In this document: positions 11,210-23,120 of the stretch, piece by piece
Position numbering within the stretch: the first letter of the stretch is position 1
Layout: the number at the start of each line of letters is the position of its first letter
Assembly (NCBI GenBank): GCA_015680685.1
Contig: MNCI01006534.1
Coordinates: 220,253 to 280,252 of the forward strand
Length of the DNA stretch: 60,000 bases
Reading direction: 5' to 3'
DNA from: Gnetum montanum
Lineage: Eukaryota > Streptophyta > Gnetopsida > Gnetales > Gnetaceae
Notes under the pieces: model-generated
The model's input: only the letters and a program-made list of their open reading frames with translations
Database searches by the model: none
Told to the model about the DNA's origin: nothing
Position numbers and translations under genes: made by a program

Positions 11210-13637
11210 CATTACCATTATTAGTCTTGCTCTCACTAACAATGACATCAAAAGTTACATTGCTTCTATCATTTAAAACATAACTAATAACTTCATCACA
11301 ATCATCATAATGATCATGAGTCTCATTATCACGTTTGAATAAACCACTATCAAGCTAAACTAAAATACTAGCATCCAACACACTAGCTTCCACAAGAGAG
11401 ACATTACTATCATCAACAAGGTAAAGGTCATTCTTACTTACCTCTTTATGACGTCTCCCATCTAACTTTTTTTCAATTAGATCTTTAACATGTGGCTATC
11501 AAATCTCATTAAATCTTAAAGCCATAAGGTGTAATGGATTTCCTCATGAAGCCATTTGCAAGTAATTCCTCTACTTTTCTCTGTAATTCAGCCCACTAAT
11601 TCAATGCCATTCAATATACTCTCTCATTTGGAATGGTAGCATCAAGAATAAAATCAACTTGATGTTGAACATTTCTCATTGGTGGAAATCCATCCAATCC
11701 CCATTTGAACACCTTGGAAAATTGCTCCTTTAAGCATAGCATAGCTATTAGAAGATCTAACTATACATCATCATGGTTAGAAGAAATAGCTGAAAATCAC
11801 AAAATCAAAACTAGCTTCATCATATTCCTTAATATATTCCCTCTCCACAAGAAGAATTAAGCAATCATTAAGTTAGCTTTGTTGCCTTACTTGTTCAACT
11901 ATTATTGGAATCAACTCATGAATTTTATTAGATCTTGCTACATCCCACACATTTCTTGCTTTATCAAAATGAACACTATTATCAAAATTTCAAGACCTTC
12001 CAAGTATTACGTCAACACAATCAATTGGTAGCACATCACATTTTACAACATCATGAAAACTCCCAATTCTAAATTTCAAGACACATTGCTCCCTCATCTC
12101 TTGAGAGAAATCTCTTAATAACTAATGCATCTTAAAGAGTCTAGGATAACAATTAATGCATCTTAAAGAGTCTAGGATAACAATTTATCACTAAACCTAA
12201 TCTAGCAACTACTACAAAAGAAATGATATTTTCTTTGGCTCCCCCATCAATCAAAACATGTCTTCATTTCCCACTAAGCAAACATCTATCCCTAATCCAA
12301 AATAATAGTTTTCTTGGTGGATGACCTCTTCTATTCATATTTCCAATAAATATATAAGAATTTAATTCTAAAACTTCCTTAATTTTGGAAGCATTAGGAT
12401 AACTGATCTAAATAACTTAGCTTTATGTCTCTTATACCTCCATGATTTGTACCTTTTTGTCGTTAGCTGCCTTATGAATTTCACCTTCCTATTGCTTGTA
12501 TCCCCAATTTCCACATAAGAAGCACTAACTCTTGGATGAGTTACTACTTTAACTCTTGTCTTCTTTGCCTTTGTCCTTCTTGGCTTTGCCCTTCTCATCA
12601 TCCTTTTCATGCTTACTATCATGGCTTCCATCCTTGTAGTTAGATTTTAACTTGCATCCTTTTTGAGATTTGATTTCCTTGTCCTTTCCCTTTGAAGCTT
12701 ATTTTCTCCTATTCCCAAATCCACTAAGTTTTTTTTTTTTTTTTTGTGCCTTGGGTACCAAATCATAAACTTTCTTAAGGGTTTGAGTATCATAGAATAA
12801 CAACTCTTGTTGATACATCATTTTTAGATGTCCAAGAAAGATTGAAGCCTATTCATACTCCTCCCAGTTTACCTTAGCATAATGGAATAGATCATAAAAT
12901 TTAATGTGAAATCCCTTGACATTTTTATCTCCCTATCTAAGGAATTTACGCTTCATGATCATCTCTTTTTTCTACCAAGACTATTCAAATTTCTATTTCA
13001 GCCTGTATTTCATCAAGGACAAATCCCAATTAGTTGACCATTTTTCCTCTCATAACTTTGGGATTCTTTTTCCCACCAAGTTGAAGTAATTCCTTCTAGT
13101 CTAAATTTTGCAATTGGTAACCAGAATTGATTTAGTACCTCTTCCAATCCAAAATGTTTGTCAAGTGCCTTCAACTAGCTTGCAAAAGTAATGGTGCCAT
13201 ATACAACATTAAAATTCTTTAGTTTCACATACAACAATCTAGCAATATTTTTGAACACTCTAGTAAGTCTTGCTTCATTTGCATCATCAAGATTATTATA
13301 AGTAGAGGTTAAAGATGATGATGGAACTCTTGGAGTTTTAAGATGAGGATTTGGATTTCCTTCCCTTGAAACTCTAAGCTAATGGATTCCCACACTCCTA
13401 TAGCTAGAATTTTCTTCCTCCTCATTGGATCTCCTTCCATTAGGTTGAGAAAATTCTTCATTAGCATTTGCACAAGAAAGTGCATCATCCCCGCATGGCT
13501 AAATATAGCTAGGATATGCATTATGATCTATCTTAGCATTGGTCTTATTCAATCGATCCATCATTAGCTAAAAGGTATATTTCATGTTCTTCATGTCTTG
13601 CTTCAAGGCTTGAATAGTTTTCTTTTTAGGAGCCATC
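11210..13637 (-). pseudogene. Chromovirus gag and protease trace
   Basis: On the minus strand, gag starts with MAPKKKTIQALKQDMKNM (13635) just after a TTGTATCAGA-like primer site. The Retrotrans_gag core is at about 13260-13060 ('DKHFGLEEVLNQFWLPIAKF', 'TSTWWE'). A lysine-rich stretch with a partial knuckle ('CFLCGNWG') lies at about 12370-12640. A protease-like 'VLIDGGAKENIISF' is at about 12250, with Ser of the usual DSG replaced by Gly. 'DCVDVILGRS' follows at about 12000. There are many stops. The part from 11900 to 11210 shows no clear domain. Confidence 0.65.
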
Positions 13638-13652
13638 TGATACAAACAAAAA
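13638..13652 (-). other. Primer binding site, initiator-Met type, decayed
   Basis: The minus strand reads TTGTATCAGATGG, close to the TGGTATCAGAGC expected opposite initiator tRNA-Met, and its 3' part overlaps the gag start codon. It places the 5' LTR to the right. Confidence 0.45.
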
Positions 13653-13689
13653 TATACAACCAAATTATAACCAACAACTTCTTCTGCTC

Positions 13690-14411
13690 TAATAGTACTC
13701 ACTAGAGTGGGGTCACTCTAATTTTTTTAACCCTTCAAATACACAAAATCTAGAAAATACACAATACAAAGAATTACTAGAAGAGGAAAACTAGTGATTT
13801 TCTATTAAATTAAAGAAGATTAAAAATATATCATATCCACAAATCCTAGATCACAAATCCCAACTCTCACACGTTCAACAATATTGCATAGAATGAGGTT
13901 CTACAATCTCACAATGATTATTCTTAATGCAAGGCTTAATCAAACCAGATTTCACAACATAGATTTGAGATCAAACATACACACAAAGAGCTATGGCCAA
14001 GATCACACACATAGATCTGACCTCAAAGATGCACACCACTCTTAAGCAATCTCTTTCTCCTAACTCTCTCTCTCTCTTTTCTCTATTGTTCTAGCTTCTA
14101 GGCTATTCATCTTGCATGCAATTACAATTTGTAATCCAACCACCACATTGATCCTACATAGAGAGATAAGAAATCTGAAATCAATTTTCCCAATTTATCT
14201 TCATCATCAAATCTACCATTTTAGAGTTTATCTTGGAATGTCTTTCTTTCTTTCTTTCTTTACTTTTTTTCCTTACTGCTCGCAACAAAGACATCACTAT
14301 TTTCTTTTTTGGTAGCTTTAAAGCTTGCAACAAGATGTCTCTCCAACTTCCCAAACCTACAAATAAACCCATAGGAAAAATGACAAGGAAATTGGAAGAG
14401 ATATTTCTACA
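13690..14411 (-). repeat. 5' LTR of the chromovirus remnant
   Basis: Partner of 9862-10485, in the same orientation. On the minus strand it begins TGTAGAAATA (14411). Compared with the 3' LTR it has an extra stretch at about 13745-13830 and a (TTTC)n run at 14241-14260. The inner limit near 13660-13690 is approximate. Confidence 0.65.
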
Positions 14412-17092
14412 CCAAGGTGATGTGAACATAGGTGCTTTAAGATTTTTTCAAAATTTGAAAAATGCTTTAGAATCTTAGGAAATTAGCCAGTATTGAATGT
14501 TGACTCCTGGTATTTATAGGCAGAAATTTTCTAGGATCTGAAATGATGCTGGAAATAGTGATTTTAATGGTGTCTTTTCTACATTGAAGTTGATGTTGAT
14601 GTCTTTTCTAGTGATGTTGATGATAATGTTGATCTTGAAGTGTAGCAAATTTACTCAAATGTCATAGATATGCTTAGATTATAAGAGAAGAATGGGAAAA
14701 GAATGAGAAGAGGAAAACAGAAGAAGAGATAGAGTGATAGAGAGATAGCAAATAAATAAAGAGATGCATATAGAGATAGAAAATATAAATATGGGAATAG
14801 AAAATGAGATAACACCAATACACCTATCATGAGGCATGAGGATAGTGCTATGCCACAAAAGTTGTGCATGGCTAAAATCCCATACATAAGCATAACCAAT
14901 GTAATGCAATAGAAAATTGATAAAACTATATAATAGAAATCCATCCTTGTCTCATTTAATATACATTCAATGAGATCATTATCATAATAAAAGAAATTTA
15001 GTCAAACCTTACAAGTATATGGAATAGAAGAATAGAGCATAACAAGAATAAAAAGACATGGGGATATAGTGTGTGTCTATATATATATATATGTATGTAT
15101 GTAGCACAAATATAGTAGAATGTAGAAAAGGGATAGAAAAAGGATGAATAACTATTTAGGGAGGAAAGAGATTTAAAAAATACAATGATAAAATATCAAT
15201 GTAGATAAGGACAAGTTTAGAACACTCATGTTACATGACAATGGATGATGTTGTTGCAGATAACAATATAGCACTAATTAGGCATAGATTAAATGCTCAA
15301 TGTTGATGTAGATGGCTAATTATGATGGTTGGGTTTAAAGTTAATTAAGAAAAAAATTTCTCAAAGAAATTGGAAAATAATGATGAATGAATAATGTAGA
15401 GAAAGATGAAGGAGTGATGGGAATCACTGGGACAAAAGAGATGGTGCCATGAGAATAGTGGATTTTCCCATGCATGAGATGGAATTAGTGATGTAGGAGG
15501 TTACACATGATCATGATTAAAGATTTGATATGGCCATAGAGGCATATATCCCATTATCGGAGAAAAATTTGGTGAATAATTGATAACAAAGAACTTTGAT
15601 GGTTACACTAATGTAACAAGGTAGTAAGTTGAGTCATAGGTGGGGGAGAAGGATAACATGTAGTTAAATAAATTACACATGAGATTATAGATAATTAGGA
15701 ATATATTGCTAAAAATTATTTGATGATAGTGACATTGATGATGGCAAATTCATATCAAAAGAAGAATGTGAACGAGCTGGTCACTAAGTAGTGTATGTTG
15801 TTCATTGATGAGGATGAGTGTTATAAAAAATATTATTTTGGTGTTCACAATGAAACAAAGGTAGATGGCTGATCATTAATAGATATGAGTGAAGAGGTGT
15901 TGATTTTAGGATCAAGTATAAAAATAATATCTTCATCCTAGGGAGTGGTTCAAGATACTGTAGAATGATGAGGCTCATCATAAATGCTTAAGATGATCCT
16001 TTTTTGAATAGGATAAGCTAAAGTAAATATGTCATTCAAAGTTGATTTTGGTGCTTGATGATATTGAGTCGATGTGAAAGTGATGTTGAAGAAAGGTTGA
16101 TTTGCTTCCTTTGAGTTGATAGCTAAAGAAAATTGAGTAAATTATATAAAATTAGAAGGAGAAGAAACATGTATCTTCTTCTTCTTTGAATTTCCTTTTC
16201 ACTACTATTTATGATTTCTTTGATGAGAACTTGAAGATACTCTTCTACTTAAATCTTGAGATAATAAATGCAATTGATTCTTTATTCCAACATGAAGCTA
16301 GAATGTATGAAGCAAAAGAGGAAGGAATGATTTTGTAGATAGGAGAGGGTAGGTAGAAGAGGTAGGAGTGAAGATACTATTGGTTTAGGAGTTAGCTCAT
16401 AAGATGGGAGATTATTCATGATGGTGCATGGTTATGCTGATGTACAAAGATCAAGGATAAATGAAGCTTGATTATTGTTTTGTAAATGAGCAAATGAAAA
16501 AGGTATAGCTGAAGAAGGCATGTTGATGACAAAGGACTTCTCTGACTTTAATTTAGATTTTTTCTTTAGAAAAAAAGTTTCGATAATACTATTATTAGGA
16601 TGAATAGATTAATGAATATGAGACAAAAAGAGCTATTGCAACATTATAATCCTATCAATTTGATCTTTAATAATCTAAAGATGGTAATTTATATCCTATA
16701 TGAAGAATGGTAGATAATTTGGTATATCAGAAATTTTGGGTAGGAGTTAAACTAATGAGTGAGATTAAGTATTGAAAGTAGTAGATTTAAGGATACTTGA
16801 ATGAGGTAATGTACAAGGACCAACTTGAGTATTAGAAACTAAGTTTTGAAAACTAGAAGTATGATTGTCAGGTTGCTAGGTTTCATTATATGAATTAGAT
16901 ATGGAGCATAATAACGCAAACTTGGTGGATGCAAAAATTGGTTATTGGGATCTATTACAAAATTTCAAATGTCAAATAAGCCATTTGATGTCTTCTTGAA
17001 AGAGGGAGATAGAATTTTGATGATCAAGAAGAAATGAGAGGAGATTATGTATAGCTTCAAACTGAGTCATTTTATTAAGGACATTAAGAGTA
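14412..17092. other. AT-rich spacer, 2.7 kb, nothing recognised
   Basis: No protein similarity seen on either strand. It holds GATGTTGAT-rich text near 14590-14640, a GATAGAGA-rich run near 14725-14780 and a short (TA)n(TATG)n microsatellite at 15079-15102. The hydrophobic minus-strand open frame at 14651-14944 is the complement of the purine-rich run and is not taken as a gene. The stretch may be old repeat sequence decayed beyond recognition. Confidence 0.4.
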
Positions 17093-18140
17093 TGAATCTT
17101 TTAGTATGTAAAAACATTAAGAAAAATGGAGAACAAGGTTATTTGTATGGTTGTGTGATTGTTGTGTTTATAGGATAAGAACTTGAAATGAAATAAAAAG
17201 GTTTGTAGAAGCTCAAGAGCATGGACAAGGAATGAAGAAATCAAAATGCAAAGAAAGCAAAGAAAGACATCTCTAAGAAATAGTAGACATCTTGGCAAAA
17301 TTGAAGGTAGTACAAGTAAAGACTTCTCTAGAAAATAGTAGATGTCTTTCACCAGACAAAGATGTCTTTCCAGAATGAAGGCCAATTAAAGGAAGATGTC
17401 TTTCACTAGACAAAGATGTCTTTCCAAAATGGAGGCCAGATGCAGAATGACATCTCAGCCACAAAGAAGACATCTTTCATGACCATTAACTAGCCATTGC
17501 ACAAGTTTTGAAATGAATTTGGAAACATAGTGGCTATAAGAAGACATCATTCTCATTGAAAAATGTACAAGTTCTTGTACTATCATTATGTAATCATTTG
17601 GAAATCATTGTAATCTTACTTGCTCTTCGTTGTTCTATCTTTTTTGTCTTGTAAAGTGAGCTATACCTTAAATACAAGGATCAAAAAACTAAGTTGCATT
17701 CATCCCTTGTAATCATTATTCCCTTTTGTTTCCCTACAAGTTTGATGTGCTTCTTTCGGTAAGGCATCTTACTTAAGCTTGTTAAGATCCTGTGGGATTA
17801 AGTGTTGGTGTAGCGTCACAACATTCTAAAGCAAAGCTCAAAGTTGTAAAGGTAGTGGGATCCTTAAAATCACATTCTAAGGTTGTCAAGACCTTGTGGG
17901 GTTAAGTGGATTTGTAGCATTGAATCACTTTGAAGCGGAGCTTAGAGCTTGTATAGGGTGTGTTATCCTTCAAATCGCAATTTGGAAGGAACAAATTTTG
18001 GAGATGTGCTTGTGAACTACCCTTCGAATGTGGACTACCCAATTTGGAAAACCAAGTTAAATTTGGTGTGTGCCTTGTGTCAAAGAATTTTCTTGGGGAA
18101 CTTATTCATCCCCCCGCCCCTCTAAGTTCAACATTCCTCA
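17093..18140 (+). repeat. 5' LTR of a Copia element (1,048 bp)
   Basis: Starts TGAATCTTTTAG and ends TTCCTCA, two bases before a perfect initiator-Met primer site. Aligns with 20226-21194 over the whole of that copy: 'GGTTGTGTGATT', 'CTTGGCAAAATTGAAGG', and 'CATAGTGGCTATAAGAAGACATCATTCTCATTG'-type text near 17525. Contains short internal repeats of a GACATCTTT/AAAGATGTCTTTC word between 17265 and 17480. Confidence 0.85.
17265..17480 (+). repeat. Short AAAGATGTCTTTC word repeats inside the Copia LTR
   Basis: At least seven variants of AAGACATCTYT / AAAGATGTCTTTC occur in about 215 bp. Many read as near-palindromes (GACATC/GATGTC). The same cluster is kept in the 3' LTR at 20395-20625, so it belongs to the element rather than to one copy. 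Confidence 0.6.
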
Positions 18141-18142
18141 AG

Positions 18143-18154
18143 TGGTATCAGAGC
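18143..18154 (+). other. Primer binding site, initiator-Met
   Basis: TGGTATCAGAGC, a perfect match to the complement of the 3' end of plant initiator tRNA-Met, two bases after the LTR end. Its good state contrasts with the decayed primer sites of the other elements here. Confidence 0.9.
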
Positions 18155-18255
18155 CTGGTACTCTTGCTCTCTACATCAATCTTCAAGAGTGAACATGGAA
18201 GGGACAATTAACATTAGCACATCTGGACAAAGGGCCTAATATACATCATCAACTG

Positions 18256-20009
18256 GTGTGCTCAATTCATTTATCACATCTGTTAGATGACAAAATTTCA
18301 AAATCTAATAGTGAACGTGAAGAAGAAGTGAATGATGATGATCAAGAGATAACTTCCACTCAACTAAAAATGCCCAGACTTTGCAAAACTTACTTTCTCA
18401 ACGATGTTAATGGGGAAGTTCAAGATGGTGTTTGTACTAGAAGTCAAATAAAAGAGATTTGTGCTTTTTTTGCATATCTCTCCCAACTTGAACCCAAAAC
18501 CTTTAAGGAAGTCGAAGGAGAGGAAGGATGGATTTCTGCTATGCAAGACAAACTTGTTCAATTTGCTAGAAATGATGTATGGGAATTGACACCTAGGTCC
18601 AATGATAAACCTATTATTGGAACAAAATGGGTTGTTAGAAACAAGATTGATGATAATGGAAACATCATTAAAAACAAAGCTAGATTGGTTGCTAAAAGAT
18701 ACAAACAACAAGAAGAAATTAATTTTGATGAAACGTTTTCTCTTGTTTCTAGGTTGGAGTCTATTAGACTTCTTCTTGTCTATGCTAGCATTAACAATAT
18801 CAAGCTCTATTAAATGGATGTCAAAAGTGCCTTCTTGAATGGAACCATACAAGAAGAAGCTTAAATTAAACAACCTAAAGGATTTTTTTATTCCATCAAG
18901 CTTGATTATGTCTACAAGCTCAAGAAAGCTCTCTATGGTCTTAAACAAGCTCCAAGAGCTTAGTATGAAAGACTTTCTCAACACCTCATATCAAATGGAT
19001 TTGAAAGAAGTAAAGCTAATTTTACTTTATTTTTTAAAAGAAAAGGTAAAGATCTTCCAATAGTTTAAATTTATGTTGATGACATTATTTTTGGTACCAC
19101 TAATGAAATTCTTTGTAAGAAATTTTCTAATCTCATGTAGTCTAAATTTGAAATGAGCATGATGGGAGAAATCAAGAACTTTCTTGGGTTTCAAATCTAT
19201 CAAATAGCTGATGAAACCTTTATATGTCGAACCAAATATGCAAATGATCTTCTACTCAAATACAAACTAGCTGATGTCAAAATTAAAGGTACTCATATGG
19301 CAACAAATTCTAAGCTTATTAAAGACGATCAACATAAGCTAGTTGATCCCAAGCTTTATAGAGGTATGATTGGTAGTCTTCTCTAATTAACTACTGGTAC
19401 ACTAGATATAGCCTTAAGTGTAGGATTGTGTGCTAAATATCAATCAACTCCAAAGGACTCTCATTACTAGGCTATTAAATGTATGTTTCACTACTTAAAA
19501 GCTACTCCTAACTGGGGCCTTTGGTATCCAAAGGATTCTTTCCTTGATCCTATTGGTTATTGTGATGCAGATTGGGCAAGTTGTTCTGATGATCATCATA
19601 GCACGAGTGGCAACCATTTATTCTTGTTTCTTGGAAAACCAAGAAGCAAACTTCTATGGCTCTCTCAACAAAAAAAGTTGAATATATCTCTATCAGAAGT
19701 TGTTGTGCTTAATTACTTTAAATGAAGGAAACTCTCAAAGATTTAGGGGTAAAAGCAAATTCAACTCCTATTTACTGTGACAACAAGAGCACCATCAACA
19801 TGACAAAAAATTCCATCCAAAATTCTCGTGCCAAACATATTGAGATTCACAATCACTTTATACAAGAACATACACAATGTGGTGATGTAAGGCTAGAATT
19901 TATTGTAATAGAGAGTCAACTAACTGATGCCTTCACTAAACCTCTGGATAAATGTCAGTTGGCTTCTCTATGCAAAGATATGGGGATAGGACCTTGTCCT
20001 ATCATGTAA
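18256..20009 (+). pseudogene. Copia reverse transcriptase and RNase H, gag to integrase deleted
   Basis: Reverse transcriptase plus RNase H part of a Ty1/Copia polyprotein. The first open stretch (18256-18813) has 'EGWISAMQDKLVQFARNDVW' and 'IGTKWVVRNK', then 'MDVKSAFLNG' after one stop. After frameshifts come 'ALYGLKQAPRA' (18926-18960) and the catalytic YVDDIIFG (about 19073-19096), so the active-site aspartates are intact. 'MMGEIKNFLGFQI' and RNase H motifs 'GYCDADWASC' (19555-19585) and 'IYCDNKSTINM' (about 19770) follow; the end is 'LTDAFTKPLD'. Six or more stops or shifts block translation. Only about 100 bp separate the primer site from the RT region, so gag, protease and integrase are gone. 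This is an internally deleted, non-autonomous copy. Confidence 0.85.
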
Positions 20010-20130
20010 GTCTCTTTATTCTTTCTATCTTCATACAAAACAAAACAAAAACACATAAAAAAATACAAAACATTTATTTTACTTATGCATCTACTTAGGG
20101 GAAGCTTGTCTCACCTTTTTGGTTATTTCT

Positions 20131-20225
20131 AAAAAGGGGGAGAAGTAGTTTATGTATTGTTATGCATTGGAACAAGACTAACCCATTTTCTTAAGTTTTG
20201 AACATTATCAAAAACAGGGAGATTT
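20131..20225 (+). other. Polypurine tracts before the Copia 3' LTR
   Basis: Two purine runs: AAAAAGGGGGAGAAG (about 20132-20146) and AAAAACAGGGAGA (about 20211-20223), the second directly before the 3' LTR. Either could prime plus-strand synthesis; the second has the right position. Confidence 0.55.
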
Positions 20226-21194
20226 TATACCTTTTAGTATGTCAAAATATTAAGAAGAATGGAAAATAAGGTTGTTTGTGTGGTTGTGTGATTATTATGT
20301 TTACGGGACAAGAACTTGGATTGAAATAAGAAGCTTTGCAAAAGCTCAAGAACATGGACAAGGAATGAAGAAATCAAAATGCAAATGAAGCAAAGAAAGA
20401 TGTCTCCAAGAAATAGTAGATGTCTTGGCAAAATTGAAGGAAGCACAGGCAAAGACATCTCTACAAAACAACAAACGTCTTTCATCAGACAAAGACGTAT
20501 TTCACTAGACAAAGGAATCTTCCTAGAATGAAGGCTAGTTATAGAAAGACATCTTTTACCAGACAAAGATGTCTTCCCATAATAGAGGCTAGATGCAAAA
20601 AGATATCTTAGCCACAAAGAATATGCCTTCCATGAACATTAACTAGTCATTGCACAAGTTTCAAGATGAATTTGGAAACATAGTGGCTATAAGAAGACAT
20701 CATTCTCATTGAAAAATGTACAAGTTCTTATACTATCTTTGTGTAATCATTTGGCAATCATTTTAATCCTACTTGCTCTTCATTATTCTATCTTTTGTTT
20801 GTTGTAAAGTAAGTTGTACCACAAGTCCAAGGATTAGCAAACTAAGTTGCATTCATCCCTTGTAATCATTGTTCTCTTCTGTTGCCCTATGGGGTCGATG
20901 TGCTTCTTGCTAGAAGGTATCTTACTTGAGCTTGTTGGGATCCTATTAGATTAAGTGTTGGTATAGTGCCACAATGCTCTAGAGCAAAGCTCAACTTTGT
21001 AAAGGTAGTGAGATCCTTAAAACCACATTCTAAGCTTATCGAGACCTTGTGGGGTTAAGTGGATTCATAATGTCAAATCACTCTAGAGTGGTGCTTAGAG
21101 CATGTAAAAGGTGTGGTACCCTTCAAACTAGTTTGGAAGGAACAAAGTCCAGAGATGTGCTTGCGAACTACCCTCTAAGTGTGAACTACCTAAG
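20226..21194 (+). repeat. 3' LTR of the Copia element, broken by a Gypsy insertion
   Basis: Matches 17093-18140 from its first bases up to 'GAACTACC' near 21188, then stops where the Gypsy LTR starts TGTTGGCAAC at 21195. About 100 bp of LTR end are therefore missing here. They do not reappear right of the Gypsy element near 31860, so the right junction has been lost. Confidence 0.85.
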
Positions 21195-21758
21195 TGTTGG
21201 CAACTGTTTGGGACTAGACTACCAACGTTGGGTGGCCTCCAGGTCTCGTGACCTTAGAAAAGTCATAGGATTGAAGGTATGCTTCAAACAGGGTTTAGAT
21301 GCTTATTGGTCTTTAGCAGCACCAAGGCCTAGATACCTTCAAATAGACTCAATAGTTATAAAATGAACTAATCATGAGTATGTGTTTGCTATTGTGATGT
21401 TCAAATGGTTGGGTTATGTATAAAATTGTAATCGGCTATCATAAAAGAGATTTGGCTAACTTTGTTAAATATTGTGAGTTGTTGAAGATTCCTATTTTAT
21501 TTAATCAGTTAGTCTATACTATCCCTATAGTACACTACTTGCAACAAATAAAATTTTGTAAAAACATTTGAGCACAATTTTGCCAATCTACTCCTAATGT
21601 TCCCTAGAGAGAAAATTTCACAAGAAAACTAGAAATAGAGTGAGATTCAATGGACTTAGAATGAGAAAGACAAGAAAGCAGATTTGTGTGAAATCTCAAA
21701 TATTTAAGCAAGATAAATTAACATGAGAAAACACTTTGTAATAAAGCTATTCCAATTC

Positions 21759-22110
21759 GATCTAACTACGAATTTTCCAAACCTTTTGAGCTCAACAAGA
21801 AATTTCATAAAGATAATCTTATTATACTACCAAAAATGTTGCATAAATGACAAAGTACAAGTCTCTATTTTGGCTAGTTAAGAGTTGTCAAAGATTGCAT
21901 TCAACAGAGCTTTCAAAAAATTTTGACAATTTTAGATCTAACTACAAATTTTCCAAACCTTTTGAGCTCAACAAGAAATTTCATAAAGGTAATCTTATTA
22001 TACTACCAAAAATGTTGCATAAATGACAAAGTACAAATCTCTATTTTGGCTAGTTAAGAGTTGTCAAATATTGCATTCAACAGAGCTTTCAAAAAATTTT
22101 GACAATTTCA
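21759..22110. repeat. Tandem duplication, 2 x 176 bp, in the LTR
   Basis: Units 21759-21934 and 21935-22110 both begin GATCTAACTAC and are nearly identical (for example GAATTTTCC against AAATTTTCC, and AAAGATTGC against AAATATTGC). The partner LTR has a single diverged start of this unit near 31760 and then ends, so whether it was ever doubled there cannot be seen. Confidence 0.9.
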
Positions 22111-22565
22111 GGATTGAAATACCAAGGCAATACACTTTAAAATAATGAAGCTATTTTAATCGTCTCAAAATACCAAATATTTTCCTAGATTCTCTATGTT
22201 CAAAAAGGAAATTTCATTAAGACATTACTATTAAATTCCTCTTGAGGATTTTCAACAACATAAGCTCTTTTATGGAAAATCTTAATATGAGTCTAATATT
22301 GTGCAAAAACAGAGCTATAAAAGAAACCTAGGAAAAATCCCAAAGTTAAATGCTAAGCACAATACTATTTAAACCATTAGCTAAGAAACCAAAACAAAAT
22401 GGGAAGAAATGAACTCATAGAATTAAAAGAAAGCAGTCAAATTGATGTCTTTAGCAAGCCATCTTACAAGTAATCTTCAATTGTCTTTTTCCAAAATTTC
22501 CTCCCCACCAACACCACACACACCCACCCCGACCCCTCCCTATTCAATCTTCCTCCTTGAAGGCC

Positions 22566-22578
22566 CTTTTATAGTGAC
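22566..22578 (-). promoter_or_regulatory. TATA box of the Tat-like LTR
   Basis: ACTATAAAAGGG on the minus strand, with a C-rich (plus strand) stretch at 22500-22535 downstream of it. It divides the LTR into a U3 of about 530 bp and a long R-U5 of about 1.35 kb. Confidence 0.5.
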
Positions 22579-23108
22579 CTTGGGGAGGTTACAATAATCA
22601 TAAAAAGTTAGGGATATTAAAAATATCTAGAAATATTAATCTATAACTACCTTAGAAGTTATAACTTGCATAGGAAGTTATTAGAAATTTAAACTATGGT
22701 TGCCAAGTGTTTCCTTGGTAACAAATATCAAAAGAAGTTATAAAAATTAGAGAAAAACATGCCATAGTTGGCAAGTGTTTCATCACAAATATCAAGAATA
22801 GATAGTTATCTATGGAAAATTTCAATTTCCCAGAAATTAAATTTACTAAATATTTATAAATCCTTTCTTTCTCAAACCTTAAACCCTATCCTCCATTTTA
22901 TATTTAAAAGTTTGATAAATGTAATTTAATTTTTGAAAATTTGTTATGAAGGCCATGTGTCTTTGATGCCATAGGTCTTTACACATCCATGTTTGATGTA
23001 TCATCATTTTGAAAAGTTCATAGGTCTTGTGTACATTGTACCATGGACCATGTTGCCTTCATTCCACATCAAGAGGTGGTTCTAGCATTTGCCTTCATAT
23101 TGTTGTCA

Positions 23109-23120
23109 TTTTTTCCCTAT
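23109..23120 (-). other. Polypurine tract of the Tat-like element
   Basis: The minus strand reads ATAGGGAAAAAA directly before TGACAAC, the proposed LTR start. Confidence 0.45.

Larger units (their letters stand above)
21195..23108 (-). repeat. 3' LTR of the Tat-like element
   Basis: Its first 670 bp on the plus strand (TGTTGGCAAC onward) align in the same direction with 31198-31858, which flanks the other side of the element. On the minus strand it would start TGACAACAAT at 23108, directly after a purine tract, and end GTTGCCAACA. A minus-strand TATA box (ACTATAAAAGGG) lies near 22566-22578. The outer end is firm; the end at 23108 is an inference from TG plus the purine tract, because the partner LTR is truncated. 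Confidence 0.6.

Noticed and set aside
14651-14944. Hydrophobic 97-codon minus-strand frame that looks like a membrane protein
   Set aside because: It is the complement of a GA-rich low-complexity stretch, which always translates to Leu/Phe/Ser/Ile. No conserved motif and no flanking exon signals.
17265-17480. CRISPR-like short repeats
   Set aside because: Units vary, overlap and are palindromic words inside a Copia LTR that is repeated in the partner LTR; genome type is eukaryotic.
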